Assembly: GCF_003350545.1 (NCBI RefSeq) | Contig: NZ_QQBA01000007.1 | Location: 62,001-126,000 of the forward strand | Source: Flavobacterium glaciei | Lineage (GTDB): Bacteria > Bacteroidota > Bacteroidia > Flavobacteriales > Flavobacteriaceae | Direction: 5' to 3' | Length of the DNA: 64,000 nt | Shown: positions 17,651-26,929 of the stretch, piece after piece | Layout of the letters: every line of letters starts with the position of its first letter | How positions within the stretch are numbered: the stretch's first letter is position 1 | Made by a program: the position numbers and the translations under genes | Notes under the pieces: generated by a model | What the model saw: only the letters and a program-made list of their open reading frames with translations | Databases searched by the model: none | What the model was told of the DNA's origin: nothing

Positions 17651-18997
17651 ATGCTAAACATATCTGACAATAAAACAATACTGCCATCATTAGATCGTTT
17701 TACGACGGTGAAAAACCTAGTCAACAGACCTCATTATAAAATCTTAAATAAAATTATAGTTGGGGTTTCATTTATAGCTGTCATTGCACTTTTCCTCCCG
17801 TGGACACAAAACATTTCAGGTAGCGGAAGCGTTACCACATTAAGACCCGAACAAAGACCGCAGTCCATTCAAAGTGTGATTTCTGGCAGACTTGAAAAAT
17901 GGTATGTTCAGGAAGGTGATTTTGTTAAGAAAGGCGACACAATCGTATTCATTTCAGAAATCAAAGAGGATTATATGGATCCAAATTTAGTTCAGAATAC
18001 AAAGAACCAAATCAATGCAAAAAAACAATCTTTAGAATCATACAGTTCAAAAGTAACCACTTTATCCGGACAAATAGCAGCTATAGAACAAGAAAAAGAA
18101 CTTAAACTAGAACAAGCTCAAAACAAAATTAAACAAGCAGTATTAAAAATTAAAAGTGATAGTATTGATCTTGTGGCGGTAAAAACACAATTAAAAATTG
18201 CCAATACGCAGTTCAATCGTTCGGTTGCTTTAAACAAAGAGGGACTAAAACCACTTACAGATATTGAAGAAAAAAGACTGAAATTACAAGAAGTGGAAGC
18301 TAAAATTATCACTCAGGAAAACAAATACTTAACCAGTAAAAACGAATTTATAAATGCAAAAGTAGAGATTAACAGAATTAGCGCTGAGTATGCCGAAAAA
18401 GCATCAAAAGCTAATAGTGACAAATTTACAGCTTTGAGCAGCCAGTTTGATACTGATGCACAAGTGAATAAGTTAGAAAATCAATATGCAAACTACAGCA
18501 TCAGAAACGGGATGTATTATATCAAAGCATCTCAAAACGGATATGTCAACAGAGCCATTCAATCTGGAATTGGGGAGACTATAAAAGAGGGAACCCCTAT
18601 TGCTACTATCATGCCTTCTAACTATGACATTGCTGTAGAAACATTTGTAAATCCAATTGATTTACCACTTTTAAGTAAAGGTGAAAAAGTACGCGTTTGG
18701 TTTGATGGATGGCCTACAATTGTTTTTTCAGGATGGCCCAATATGTCGTATGGAACCTTTGGCGGTGAAATTGTTGCTATTGAAAACTTTATCAGTGAAA
18801 ATGGAAAATATCGTGTTTTGATTTCACCAGATAAAAACGATGACAAATGGCCTTCACAGTTGAGTATTGGAGCAGGTGCGCAAACTATTGCTTTACTAAA
18901 TAATGTGCCTGTATGGTTTGAATTGTGGCGATCACTAAATGGATTTCCACCAAATTATTACAACCCAACCACCAAAACTACAAAAGAAAAGAAATAA
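17651..18997 (+). CDS. HlyD/MFP family periplasmic adaptor of the exporter
   Basis: A 448-residue membrane fusion protein joining the ABC pump to the TolC-like channel. One N-terminal membrane span (IVGVSFIAVIALFLPW, about residues 36-55) is followed by the first half of a lipoyl-like domain (KWYVQEGDFVKKGDTIVFIS), a long coiled coil (about 105-265, rich in Lys, Glu and Gln), the second lipoyl half (MYYIKASQNGYVNRAI, with GETIKEGTPIATIMP) and a beta-barrel domain (NPIDLPLLSKGEKVRVWFDG). No signal cleavage is expected. Spacing is 6 bases from the ABC gene, and the stop codon shares one base with the tolC start (TAATG). Confidence 0.9.
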   Translation: MLNISDNKTILPSLDRFTTVKNLVNRPHYKILNKIIVGVSFIAVIALFLPWTQNISGSGSVTTLRPEQRPQSIQSVISGRLEKWYVQEGDFVKKGDTIVFISEIKEDYMDPNLVQNTKNQINAKKQSLESYSSKVTTLSGQIAAIEQEKELKLEQAQNKIKQAVLKIKSDSIDLVAVKTQLKIANTQFNRSVALNKEGLKPLTDIEEKRLKLQEVEAKIITQENKYLTSKNEFINAKVEINRISAEYAEKASKANSDKFTALSSQFDTDAQVNKLENQYANYSIRNGMYYIKASQNGYVNRAIQSGIGETIKEGTPIATIMPSNYDIAVETFVNPIDLPLLSKGEKVRVWFDGWPTIVFSGWPNMSYGTFGGEIVAIENFISENGKYRVLISPDKNDDKWPSQLSIGAGAQTIALLNNVPVWFELWRSLNGFPPNYYNPTTKTTKEKK

Positions 18998-20385
18998 TGA
19001 AAAACGTATTTTTAGCGCTTTTATTCTTTGGCTTTTCTGCAACTGCTCAAGAAATAGCATCAAAAGAATTTACTTATGATGAATTTCTTGGTTATGTAAA
19101 AAAATACCATCCTTTAGTAAAAAATGCAAACCTTGAGATCAGCAAAGCACAAGCTAACTTAATGATGGCAAGAGGTGGTTTTGATCCAAAAATAGAAGTC
19201 GATTTTAGCAAAAAACAATTCAAAGACAGCGAATATTATTCCATTTTAAACAGTAGTTTTAAAATCCCAACATGGTATGGTATTGAAATTAAAGCGGGCT
19301 TTGATAACAACGAAGGTATTTATCTTAATCCCGAAAATACAGTCCCTAATCAAGGACTTACCTCTCTAGGGATTACGGTTCCATTAGGTCAAGGTCTTCT
19401 TATCAATCAAAGGATGGCCGATGTGAGGAAAGCAAAAATGCAACTACAACTTAGTGAAGCAGAGCGAAAATTACAGGCTATTGCCGTGCTTTATGACGCT
19501 TCAATAGCTTATTTTAATTGGAAAAAAAACTTTAATGAAGTTGAACTTTATGAAGAATACAATAAAAATGCTCAAATACGATTTAAAGGAATTCAATCCT
19601 TAATAATTCAAGGAGACAAGCCAGCAATAGATAGTGTTGAGGCGGGAATTATTGTAAAAAATAGAGCTTTGAGTCTTGAAGATTCTAAATTAAAACTTAC
19701 AAAAGCTAAATTAGAATTGTCTAATTTTTTATGGCTTGAAAACAACATTCCGCTTGAACTAGCGGAGGATTTAATTCCGGAAAGTCAATTAGAATTCACT
19801 ATTCAAGAAAGTTTACGAACCAATGATTTAGTTAATCAAGACTTTTCGATAACCAATCATCCTAAAATTAACGCCCTTGAAAGTAAAATAGATATGTTAA
19901 CTGTAGAGCAAAAACTAAAAGCCAACATGCTCTTACCCAAAATTGACGTTGGTTACTCCTATCTTTCTGAGCCGAGTTATATAGACAATTATCGCTTTGA
20001 AGATTATAAGATTGGTTTGAATTTTTACTTTCCGCTATTTTTACGAAAAGAACGTGGTAGCTTAAAGCTAGCTAAATTCAAAGTACAAGAAACTGAGTTT
20101 GCTTTAAATCTAGAAAGAGTACAGTTGACTAACAAGATTAATGCTCAAAAAATAGAAATAGAGTCCTTGTTAAAGCAAAAAGAACTTATAAAAGGTTTGG
20201 TAAAAGACAATCAAACCATGCTAAACTCCGAGGAGAGGTTGTTTTCATTTGGCGAAAGCTCACTGTTTTTAATCAACACTAGAGAGAACAATTTAGTGAG
20301 TGCGCAACTCTCAAAAATAGCATTAGAAAACCGCTTTTACATTTCAAATTCGGAGCTGTTTAAAATTATGGCCAATCCGGATTAA
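18997..20385 (+). CDS. TolC family outer-membrane efflux protein
   Basis: The start at 18997 overlaps the previous stop by one base and gives signal peptide MKNVFLALLFFGFSATAQ; 24 upstream in-frame codons belong to the preceding coding region and are rejected. The 462-residue product has two TolC-type helical repeats, with the typical FDPKIEVDFSKKQF and LGITVPLGQGLLINQ in the first and KIGLNFYFPLFLRKERGSL in the second. It forms the trimeric outer-membrane duct of the exporter encoded just upstream. Substrate unknown. A -7 element for the following map gene lies just after the stop. Confidence 0.9.
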   Translation: MKNVFLALLFFGFSATAQEIASKEFTYDEFLGYVKKYHPLVKNANLEISKAQANLMMARGGFDPKIEVDFSKKQFKDSEYYSILNSSFKIPTWYGIEIKAGFDNNEGIYLNPENTVPNQGLTSLGITVPLGQGLLINQRMADVRKAKMQLQLSEAERKLQAIAVLYDASIAYFNWKKNFNEVELYEEYNKNAQIRFKGIQSLIIQGDKPAIDSVEAGIIVKNRALSLEDSKLKLTKAKLELSNFLWLENNIPLELAEDLIPESQLEFTIQESLRTNDLVNQDFSITNHPKINALESKIDMLTVEQKLKANMLLPKIDVGYSYLSEPSYIDNYRFEDYKIGLNFYFPLFLRKERGSLKLAKFKVQETEFALNLERVQLTNKINAQKIEIESLLKQKELIKGLVKDNQTMLNSEERLFSFGESSLFLINTRENNLVSAQLSKIALENRFYISNSELFKIMANPD

Positions 20386-20400
20386 ATAATTATAAAATCG

Positions 20401-20408
20401 TACTTTTG
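20401..20408 (+). promoter_or_regulatory. -7 element for map
   Basis: TACTTTTG, a full match to TAnnTTTG, 21 bases before the map ATG and just after the tolC stop, separating the two transcripts. Confidence 0.6.
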
Positions 20409-20428
20409 CCAACTGAAAATTCGAAATT

Positions 20429-21247
20429 ATGATTATAGCAAAGTCACGTGAAGAAATAGAATTAATGCGCGAAAGTGCCTTAATCGTATCTAAAACATTA
20501 GGAATGATTGCCTCTGAAATTAAAGAAGGAGTCACCACATTATACCTAGACAAACTTGCCGAAGCCTTTATACGTGATCACGGTGCAGTACCCAGTTTCT
20601 TGGGATTGTACGGTTTCCCAAATTCACTATGCATGAGTCCAAACTCACAAGTAGTGCATGGTATCCCGAACAACAAACCGCTGGAAAGTGGTGATGTGAT
20701 TTCGGTAGATTGCGGGGCTTTCAAAAACGGATACCATGGTGATCATGCGTACTCTTTCGAAATTGGCGAAGTAGCACCAGAAACTAAAAAATTACTACAA
20801 GTTACTAAAGAATCCTTGTACGTAGGGATTCGTGAACTCCGTCTAGGAAATCGCGTGGAAGATGTGGGAAATGCTATTCAAAAATATACCGAAGCACATG
20901 GATATGGTGTAGTGCGTGAGCTTGTAGGTCATGGCTTGGGCCAAAAAATGCATGAAGATCCCGAAATGCCAAATTATGGTAAAAAAGGTCGTGGTAAACT
21001 TTTTATTGAAGGTATGGTGGTTGCCATAGAACCGATGATCAATATGGGAACCCGCAACATCAAGCAACACAAAGACGGATGGACAATCACTACTGCCGAT
21101 GGAAAACCTAGCGCACACTTTGAACACGATGTGGCCATAATTGACGGAAAACCTGAAATTTTATCGACTTTTGCATACATCTATAGGGAGTTAGGAATTG
21201 TAAGCAATGAGGAAGATGAGTTTAGAAAAGTGCCTTTAGTGATGTAA
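20429..21247 (+). CDS. map: Methionine aminopeptidase, type I
   Basis: Removes the initiator methionine from new proteins in the cytoplasm. At 272 residues it is a type I enzyme without extensions. All five metal ligands are visible: Asp94 (SVDCGAF), Asp105 (GYHGDHAY), His168 (VGHGLGQKMHE), Glu201 (AIEPMINMG) and Glu232 (FEHDVAI). The substrate-binding His is in VVHGIPNN. The gene has its own promoter. In other bacteria map often sits beside ribosomal genes; here it is isolated, as is common in Flavobacteriia when a second map copy exists elsewhere (not checkable here). Confidence 0.96.
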   Translation: MIIAKSREEIELMRESALIVSKTLGMIASEIKEGVTTLYLDKLAEAFIRDHGAVPSFLGLYGFPNSLCMSPNSQVVHGIPNNKPLESGDVISVDCGAFKNGYHGDHAYSFEIGEVAPETKKLLQVTKESLYVGIRELRLGNRVEDVGNAIQKYTEAHGYGVVRELVGHGLGQKMHEDPEMPNYGKKGRGKLFIEGMVVAIEPMINMGTRNIKQHKDGWTITTADGKPSAHFEHDVAIIDGKPEILSTFAYIYRELGIVSNEEDEFRKVPLVM

Positions 21248-21250
21248 ATT

Positions 21251-21295
21251 ATTTCACGAAGATTCACAAAGAAGTCGCAGAGATTCACAAATTTC
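21251..21295 (+). repeat. Left inverted repeat flanking the GxxExxY gene
   Basis: 45 bases (containing TTCACAAAGAAGTCGCAGAG) that pair with the reverse complement of 21729-21773 at 36 of 45 positions by my alignment. The two arms bracket the GxxExxY gene tightly and have the CACAAAG/CGCAGAG style also seen at 37263-37386. Confidence 0.75.
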
Positions 21296-21315
21296 TATTC
21301 AACACTGGTAAACAA

Positions 21316-21729
21316 ATGGAAGAAGAACTATCAAAAATTTCTGCTGATTTAGAATCACTTTCTTATAAAATAATAGGATTGGCAATTGAAGTTCATAGAC
21401 AATTAGGCCCTGGCCTTTTAGAGTCAGCTTACCAACAATGTTTATTTTATGAAATAAAAAAAGCAGGTTTTAAAGTTGAAAAAGAAGTAATGCTACCAAT
21501 TATCTACAAAGAAATAATAATTGATCATGGATATAGAATCGATTTATTAATTGAAGACAAATTAGTCGTTGAATTAAAAACTGTTGAAAGTTTTACTTCG
21601 GTACATTTTGCTCAAATTTTAACTTATTTGAAACTAGGGCAGTATCCTCTTGGGCTATTAATCAATTATAATTCGAAAATTTTAAAAAACAATATTAAAC
21701 GATTCATAAACACCGCGAGAGAATTGTAA
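21316..21729 (+). CDS. GxxExxY protein (PD-(D/E)XK nuclease superfamily)
   Basis: A 137-residue protein of the GxxExxY family. The naming motif is visible (GLLESAY at about 34-40), after the typical opening LSYKIIGLAIEVHRQLGPG. The core has the nuclease-like signature: RIDLLIEDKLVVELKTVESF, where Asp, Glu and Lys form a PD-(D/E)XK-type site, then HFAQILTYLKLGQYPLGLLINY. Real activity of the family is not known. Inverted repeats lie directly on both sides, suggesting that gene and repeats travelled together as a small unit. It sits between two unrelated housekeeping genes. Confidence 0.9.
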   Translation: MEEELSKISADLESLSYKIIGLAIEVHRQLGPGLLESAYQQCLFYEIKKAGFKVEKEVMLPIIYKEIIIDHGYRIDLLIEDKLVVELKTVESFTSVHFAQILTYLKLGQYPLGLLINYNSKILKNNIKRFINTAREL

Positions 21730-21773
21730 AACTTTGCGAACCTCTGCGATTTCTTTGTGAGTCTCTGTGTAAT
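21729..21773 (-). repeat. Right inverted repeat flanking the GxxExxY gene
   Basis: Reverse complement of the left arm at 21251-21295 with about 80% identity (contains TTCTTTGTGAGTCTCTGTG). It starts at the last base of the GxxExxY stop codon. Confidence 0.75.
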
Positions 21774-21778
21774 AAATT

Positions 21779-22543
21779 ATGAAAAGACTTTTCAAAACCG
21801 TACTCAACACCATTCCGCGCCCGCTTTTAATTCGTTTGAGTTATGTGGCACGACCAATCATTGCTTTTACCTTAAAAGGGGACAAATTTACGGACCCAAT
21901 TGATGGCAAAAGTTTTAAATCGATGTTGCCATACGGATATGAAACACAACGTAACAACGTGCTTTCGCCAAGTACGCTTTCGCTAGAAAGACATCGTTTG
22001 TTGTGGTTGTACCTCAACGAACAAACGGACTTTTTTACAGCTCCGAAAAAAGTATTGCATTTTGCACCTGAACAAGCTTTTTACAAATTGTTCCGCAAAC
22101 AAAAAAACTTGGACTACACCACTACTGATTTGTTTTCTCCATTGGCTGATGTAAAAGCAGACATTTGCAATTTGCCTTTTAAGGACAATCAATACGATGT
22201 AATTTTGTGCAACCATGTTCTGGAGCACATTCCAGATGACACTAAAGCCATGCAGGAATTATACCGCGTACTAAAACCTGGTGGAATGGCTATTTTACAA
22301 ATTCCACAGGATTTAAAAAGAGATGTGACGTTTGCCGATGACACGATTACCGACCAGAAAGAACGCGCCAAAATATTTGGACAATACGACCACGTGCGTA
22401 TTTACGGTCGTGATTATTTTGATAAGTTACGAAGTATCGGTTTCAAAGTAATTGAAGAAGATTACACCAGTAAAATCGCCCCTGAATTGGTAGAAAAATA
22501 CTGTTTAGCCAAAGGGGAAATTATCCCTGTTTGTTTTAAATAA
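21779..22543 (+). CDS. Class I SAM-dependent methyltransferase
   Basis: A 254-residue protein with the Methyltransf_11 pattern: YDVILCNHVLEHIPDDTKAM, QELYRVLKPGGMAILQIP. Motif I, normally a glycine-rich loop, reads VLHFAPEQAFYKLFRK here, a variant found in a flavobacterial subgroup of this family; SAM binding is still likely because the flanking strands and the acidic TTTDLF turn are present. Substrate unknown. The gene ends in a bidirectional terminator shared with the convergent M16 protease gene. The short gap after the repeat arm means its promoter, if separate, overlaps the repeat. Confidence 0.83.
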   Translation: MKRLFKTVLNTIPRPLLIRLSYVARPIIAFTLKGDKFTDPIDGKSFKSMLPYGYETQRNNVLSPSTLSLERHRLLWLYLNEQTDFFTAPKKVLHFAPEQAFYKLFRKQKNLDYTTTDLFSPLADVKADICNLPFKDNQYDVILCNHVLEHIPDDTKAMQELYRVLKPGGMAILQIPQDLKRDVTFADDTITDQKERAKIFGQYDHVRIYGRDYFDKLRSIGFKVIEEDYTSKIAPELVEKYCLAKGEIIPVCFK

Positions 22544-22554
22544 TTTACCCCATA

Positions 22555-22590
22555 AAAAAACCTGCTAAAGTTAATTTTAGCAGGTTTTTA
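22555..22590. terminator. Bidirectional terminator between methyltransferase and M16 genes
   Basis: Perfect stem CCTGCTAAA (22561-22569) / TTTAGCAGG (22576-22584) flanked by A-run and T-run, between convergent genes. Confidence 0.85.
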
Positions 22591-22608
22591 GTTTATAAAT
22601 GAGTTGGT

Positions 22609-25419
22609 TTATTTTTTTTCAGGCATCAACATTCCAATTACTTTATCTTTAGTAAGGTATTGTTTTGCAATATTCTGAAGATCCTTAGCAGTAACTGCAT
22701 TGACCATTTCTTCAAATTTCAATACATCTTCAGGACTACTACCATTAGTATAAGATCTAGTAAAATTAGACAACCAGTATCTGTTTTCTTTACTGTCTTT
22801 TCTATAATCAGCAAGTTCACCTTCCTTGAATTTAGCTACATCTTTTTCGTCCGGCCCATTATCGATAATATTTTGTAATTCTTTCAAAGCAGAAGCGGTT
22901 AATTTCTCAGCATTTTCTGGTCCGCAAGGGAAACCAATTGAGAAATTATACGATCCATAAGGCATTTTGTTCATGCTTCCTCTTGCTGAAACACCATAAA
23001 CACCGCTTTCATTTTCGCGCAATTGCTCAATTAACTTGATGGTCAAGACCTCGCCTAATGCTTGTATACTCATCGCATCTTTAGCTGAATATTTTGCATC
23101 TCCATAAAACATGATTGTTACATTACTTTTAGGATCGGTTCCTTTGTTAACGACTTTTTTCAAATCTCCTTTTAACAATCTATACCCTAAATCGACAGCT
23201 TTTTCTTTTTTATCATTCGATGGTAATGAAGCAATGTATTTTGTAGCGAATGCTTCGATTGTTGCATCGTCAACGTTTCCAACAAAATAAAATTCGAAAT
23301 CAGCAGCATTTGCAAAACGCTCTTTATATTTTTCATACGCTAATTTATAATCGGTATCAGCCCATGATTTATCGGTAGGCATAATTCCAAAAAATCGTGG
23401 ATTATTCTGGTTCAAATAGGTATAAAACTCCTGTTGGAAGTAATTTTGAGGCGTAGAAGCCATATTTTTGAAAAAGCTTGATTGTTTTTGTTTGAATCCT
23501 TCAAAAGCTTCTTGGTCAAAATTTAAATCTGTAAAGTAAGCATGTGTCATTTGGAAAAGATATTCTAAATCCTTAGGTGTTGAAGAACCTCTCAAACCTT
23601 CGGTCATCCCACTAATATATGGATTCACTCTCGCTATTTTACCCGTCATGAATTTATTGATATCGTTCAATTTTAATCCTGAGAAACCTGCCTCAGCAAG
23701 CGCACCATTGGCAAACTGAACTTTTTTCATTTCTTCATTGGAATACAAATTAGAACCACCTAAACTTACTGCTTCAAAAAGAACCTCGTCATTTTTAAAA
23801 TCGGTATTTTTATAAGTTACCTTAGCTCCATTGGAAAGAATTAAGGTTTTTGTACCCAATTTATCATTACTACTTCTGCTTATCACTGTTCCTGGTTTTA
23901 CTTCGTTTCTCAATAAACTAGTAGCAACAGCAACGTCTTCATATGGTTTTAGCTCATCCGCATTAACTTTTAGTGCATCAAGAACTTGTTGTTCCGTAAC
24001 TTTTTTCAAACCTTCTTTTTCAGGACCAGTAAGAATAACAACACGATTGTCTTCTTTTACGTAGTCTTTAATCAAACTATTTACATCCTTTAATTCAATC
24101 AAAGGCATAAGTTGTTTCATCATTTGGTAGGTCCATTCTATACCAGGAACAGGTTCTTTTTCTAAGAAATTAGCTTGATACTCCCCTACAAAATTAACTG
24201 AATTCGTTTTGTCTTTGTCGTTGTATGCTTTTTCAATAGAAGCCATAAATTCAGACTTAGCACGATCTAATTCTCCTTGAGTAAATCCAAATTTCTTAGC
24301 TCTTTCATTTTCTGTAACCAATACTTTCAAAGCACTTAACTGCTTATCTTCTTGAGACATTGCTACAGACTGATAAGCTTTTTTATTTCTGGCAAAAGTT
24401 CCACCATAATACGAATAACCAAAGGTAAATGGAGGTGTCGGTGAATTTGTAAGTTCATTCAATCTTGTATTTAAAAGTGTGGAGAACAATCCTTCGACGA
24501 TGTAATTTTTAAAATCTCCAATATTCACCATTGATTTTGGAGCTGAATAATCTTTATAAAGTAATTGTACTTGAGCATTAGAAGCTTCTTTATCACTTTC
24601 AACAGCTACAAAAGTTTCCTTGTGATTAGGAACATCATAAAATTTTCTTGGTTTTTCATTAGCTGGATTTTTATAACTTGAAAAATGAGAAATAATTTTC
24701 TTTTCCATTTCGGCAACATCAATATCACCTACAACTATAACGCTCATTAGATTAGGACGATACCAATCTTTGTAGAAATTAATTAAGGATTGGTGTTTAA
24801 ATTTTTCTAAAATTTCTTTTTGACCAATTGGCAAACGCTCGGCATAATGTGATTCATGCATCATTTTTGAAATGTAACGCCCTAACATTCTTTTTTGAGC
24901 ACCTAAACCCAGTCTATATTCTTCTAAAACTACCCCTCTTTCTTTATCAATTTCTTCTGGTGTCAAAACAGTATTAAATGCCCAGTCTTCAAGAATTTGA
25001 AACCCTTTTTCTAATTTTTCAGGACTATCAGATGGAATTGGCAAGAAATAAACCGTTTCGTCAAAACTGGTATACGCATTTAAATGTTGCCCAAACTTTA
25101 CACCAATACTTTGTAAATAATCGACTAATTCATTTTTTGGAAAACGCTTGGTTCCGTTAAAACACATGTGCTCCATAAAGTGAGCCAGTCCTTGTTGATC
25201 ATTCTCCTCAAGGATAGAACCAGCGTTAACCACTAGCCTAAGATCTACTTTTTTTTCTGGTTTGGCATTTTTCTTGATGTAATACGTTAAGCCATTTTCT
25301 AGCTTGCCTGTTTTTACAGAAGGATCAAAAGGAATTGCTTTAGAATAATCCATTTGCTGTGCAAAAACAGCTAAAGGGAATAGCATAATTCCAAATACTA
25401 ATTTGTTGATTTTTTTCAT
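22609..25419 (-). CDS. M16 family zinc protease (two-domain, exported)
   Basis: A 936-residue periplasmic protease of the insulinase/PqqL type. Signal peptide MKKINKLVFGIMLFPLAVFA is followed by QQMDYSKAIPFDPSV and GKLENGLTYYIKKN, the usual start of the first M16 domain. The inverted zinc motif HxxEH is at residues 80-84 (AHFMEHMCFNG), with the downstream Glu in ERGVVLEEYRLG. The second half repeats the M16 fold without the zinc motif, as in other clamp-type two-domain members. It probably degrades peptides too short for other periplasmic proteases. It is a single gene transcribed against the methyltransferase. Confidence 0.94.
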   Translation of the reverse strand: MKKINKLVFGIMLFPLAVFAQQMDYSKAIPFDPSVKTGKLENGLTYYIKKNAKPEKKVDLRLVVNAGSILEENDQQGLAHFMEHMCFNGTKRFPKNELVDYLQSIGVKFGQHLNAYTSFDETVYFLPIPSDSPEKLEKGFQILEDWAFNTVLTPEEIDKERGVVLEEYRLGLGAQKRMLGRYISKMMHESHYAERLPIGQKEILEKFKHQSLINFYKDWYRPNLMSVIVVGDIDVAEMEKKIISHFSSYKNPANEKPRKFYDVPNHKETFVAVESDKEASNAQVQLLYKDYSAPKSMVNIGDFKNYIVEGLFSTLLNTRLNELTNSPTPPFTFGYSYYGGTFARNKKAYQSVAMSQEDKQLSALKVLVTENERAKKFGFTQGELDRAKSEFMASIEKAYNDKDKTNSVNFVGEYQANFLEKEPVPGIEWTYQMMKQLMPLIELKDVNSLIKDYVKEDNRVVILTGPEKEGLKKVTEQQVLDALKVNADELKPYEDVAVATSLLRNEVKPGTVISRSSNDKLGTKTLILSNGAKVTYKNTDFKNDEVLFEAVSLGGSNLYSNEEMKKVQFANGALAEAGFSGLKLNDINKFMTGKIARVNPYISGMTEGLRGSSTPKDLEYLFQMTHAYFTDLNFDQEAFEGFKQKQSSFFKNMASTPQNYFQQEFYTYLNQNNPRFFGIMPTDKSWADTDYKLAYEKYKERFANAADFEFYFVGNVDDATIEAFATKYIASLPSNDKKEKAVDLGYRLLKGDLKKVVNKGTDPKSNVTIMFYGDAKYSAKDAMSIQALGEVLTIKLIEQLRENESGVYGVSARGSMNKMPYGSYNFSIGFPCGPENAEKLTASALKELQNIIDNGPDEKDVAKFKEGELADYRKDSKENRYWLSNFTRSYTNGSSPEDVLKFEEMVNAVTAKDLQNIAKQYLTKDKVIGMLMPEKK

Positions 25420-25557
25420 AGTGATAGATATATTTGAAGTAAAAATAATAAGATAACTCTTAACTTTAAAAAAATTACATTTTAATTAACAGAAATTACA
25501 TACAAAACACATCAACTCTTTGAAACATAAAATCTGATAAAAATGTGGAGTATTCCT

Positions 25558-25565
25558 TATATTTA
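25558..25565 (+). promoter_or_regulatory. Probable -7 element for the T9SS plug gene
   Basis: TATATTTA, one base from TAnnTTTG, 21 bases before the ATG. Confidence 0.4.
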
Positions 25566-25586
25566 CAAAATCTTAACTGCTAAAAA

Positions 25587-26849
25587 ATGAGAACCCCCTT
25601 TTTTAAGATTATAACTTTAATTCTTTTGATATTTTCAGCCTCTTTATCGGCGCAAGTAGAAAACGAAGTAACAGCACCTTACAATATCAAAACGATTTCT
25701 TTTTTACAAAGTGATCAAAATGTGATTCCAATTTTTAAATTAGGAGAAGGATTTCAATTGCAGTTTGATGACCTTTTTGGCAATGAAGCCAATTATTATT
25801 ACGAAATAACCCATTGCGACTACAACTGGGTTCCAACTAATATTCCAAAAAACGAATATTTACTAGGTTTTGACAATCAAAGAATTCAGGATTACACCAA
25901 TTCTTTCAACACATTACAAATTTATTCACACTACAAACTATCGATTCCTAATCTTTTTACACAGCAGTTGCGAATCAGCGGAAATTATATCATTAAAGTT
26001 TTAAACGAAAATAAAGAAGTGGTGTTTTCCAGAAAATTTATTTTATGTGAAGATGTTGTTACTGTACCCATGCAGGTTAAACGAGCACGAACAGTGAGCA
26101 CTATTGAACTCAAGCACAATTTAGATTTCGCTATAAAATCAAATGTCATAACTTTTCAAAATCCAATGAAGAACGTTAAAGTAGTCTTACTTCAAAACGG
26201 ACAATTTAACAATACTATCAAAAATGTGATTCCACAATACACTATTGGGAATGACCTTATTTACAAATATGATCCTGAAACACAGTTTTGGGCAGGAAAT
26301 GAATTTTTGTTTTTTGAAAACAAGGACATACGCTCCGCAAGTAATAACATAGCGCGTATTGATTCTAATACTGCTATTTATGGCTCATACTTATATACTA
26401 ATGATGCCCGTACAAATTTCCCCTATTCTTTTACCCAAGATGTCAATGGGGATTTTGTTGTAAATAACATAAATGCAACAAACCCCGAAATCGAAGCGGA
26501 TTATGTTTGGGTTTATTTCAGCCTTTCTGCACCTACTTTTAGACTGAAAAAAAATATTTATGTTGGCGGAATGTTCAATAACTATAATTTGACTCCAGAA
26601 TATAAAATGGAGTATAATCCCCAAAAGGGCATTTATGAGAAAGCTATTTTAGTCAAACAGGGATTTACAAATTATAAATACATTGTAGCTGATGACAAAG
26701 GTGTTATTGATTATGAAAATGCAATTGACGGAAATTTTTATCAAACAGAAAACGATTACACTGTATTAGTTTATTACAGAGAGAATACAGATAGATACGA
26801 TAGAGTTGTTGGAAAAGGAATAGCAAATTCACTAAATATCACCAACTAA
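25587..26849 (+). CDS. Type IX secretion plug protein (DUF5103 family)
   Basis: A 420-residue exported protein: signal peptide MRTPFFKIITLILLIFSASLSA, then QVENEVTAPYNIKTISFLQ and YYYEITHCDYNW, which are diagnostic of the DUF5103 family. In Flavobacterium johnsoniae a protein of this family was found blocking the periplasmic side of the SprA translocon, so the Pfam domains were renamed T9SS plug. By homology it should close the secretion channel when no cargo is engaged. Around residue 320 there is an Ig-like strand pattern (KNIYVGGMFNNYNL). It is a single gene, not near other secretion genes in this window, but a T9SS cargo protein is encoded at 56114. Confidence 0.85.
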   Translation: MRTPFFKIITLILLIFSASLSAQVENEVTAPYNIKTISFLQSDQNVIPIFKLGEGFQLQFDDLFGNEANYYYEITHCDYNWVPTNIPKNEYLLGFDNQRIQDYTNSFNTLQIYSHYKLSIPNLFTQQLRISGNYIIKVLNENKEVVFSRKFILCEDVVTVPMQVKRARTVSTIELKHNLDFAIKSNVITFQNPMKNVKVVLLQNGQFNNTIKNVIPQYTIGNDLIYKYDPETQFWAGNEFLFFENKDIRSASNNIARIDSNTAIYGSYLYTNDARTNFPYSFTQDVNGDFVVNNINATNPEIEADYVWVYFSLSAPTFRLKKNIYVGGMFNNYNLTPEYKMEYNPQKGIYEKAILVKQGFTNYKYIVADDKGVIDYENAIDGNFYQTENDYTVLVYYRENTDRYDRVVGKGIANSLNITN

Positions 26850-26889
26850 AAAATAATTTCAAAAATTAGCAAAACGAGTTCGTTTTTTG

Positions 26890-26897
26890 TAAATTTG
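26890..26897 (+). promoter_or_regulatory. -7 element for apaG
   Basis: TAAATTTG, full match to TAnnTTTG, 32 bases before the ATG. Confidence 0.55.
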
Positions 26898-26929
26898 TCA
26901 ATAATAATCACTTATATATCCATTTAATT

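Noticed and set aside
18925..18996. Longer N-terminus for the TolC-like gene
   Set aside because: It overlaps the HlyD coding region and hides a clean signal peptide at 18997.
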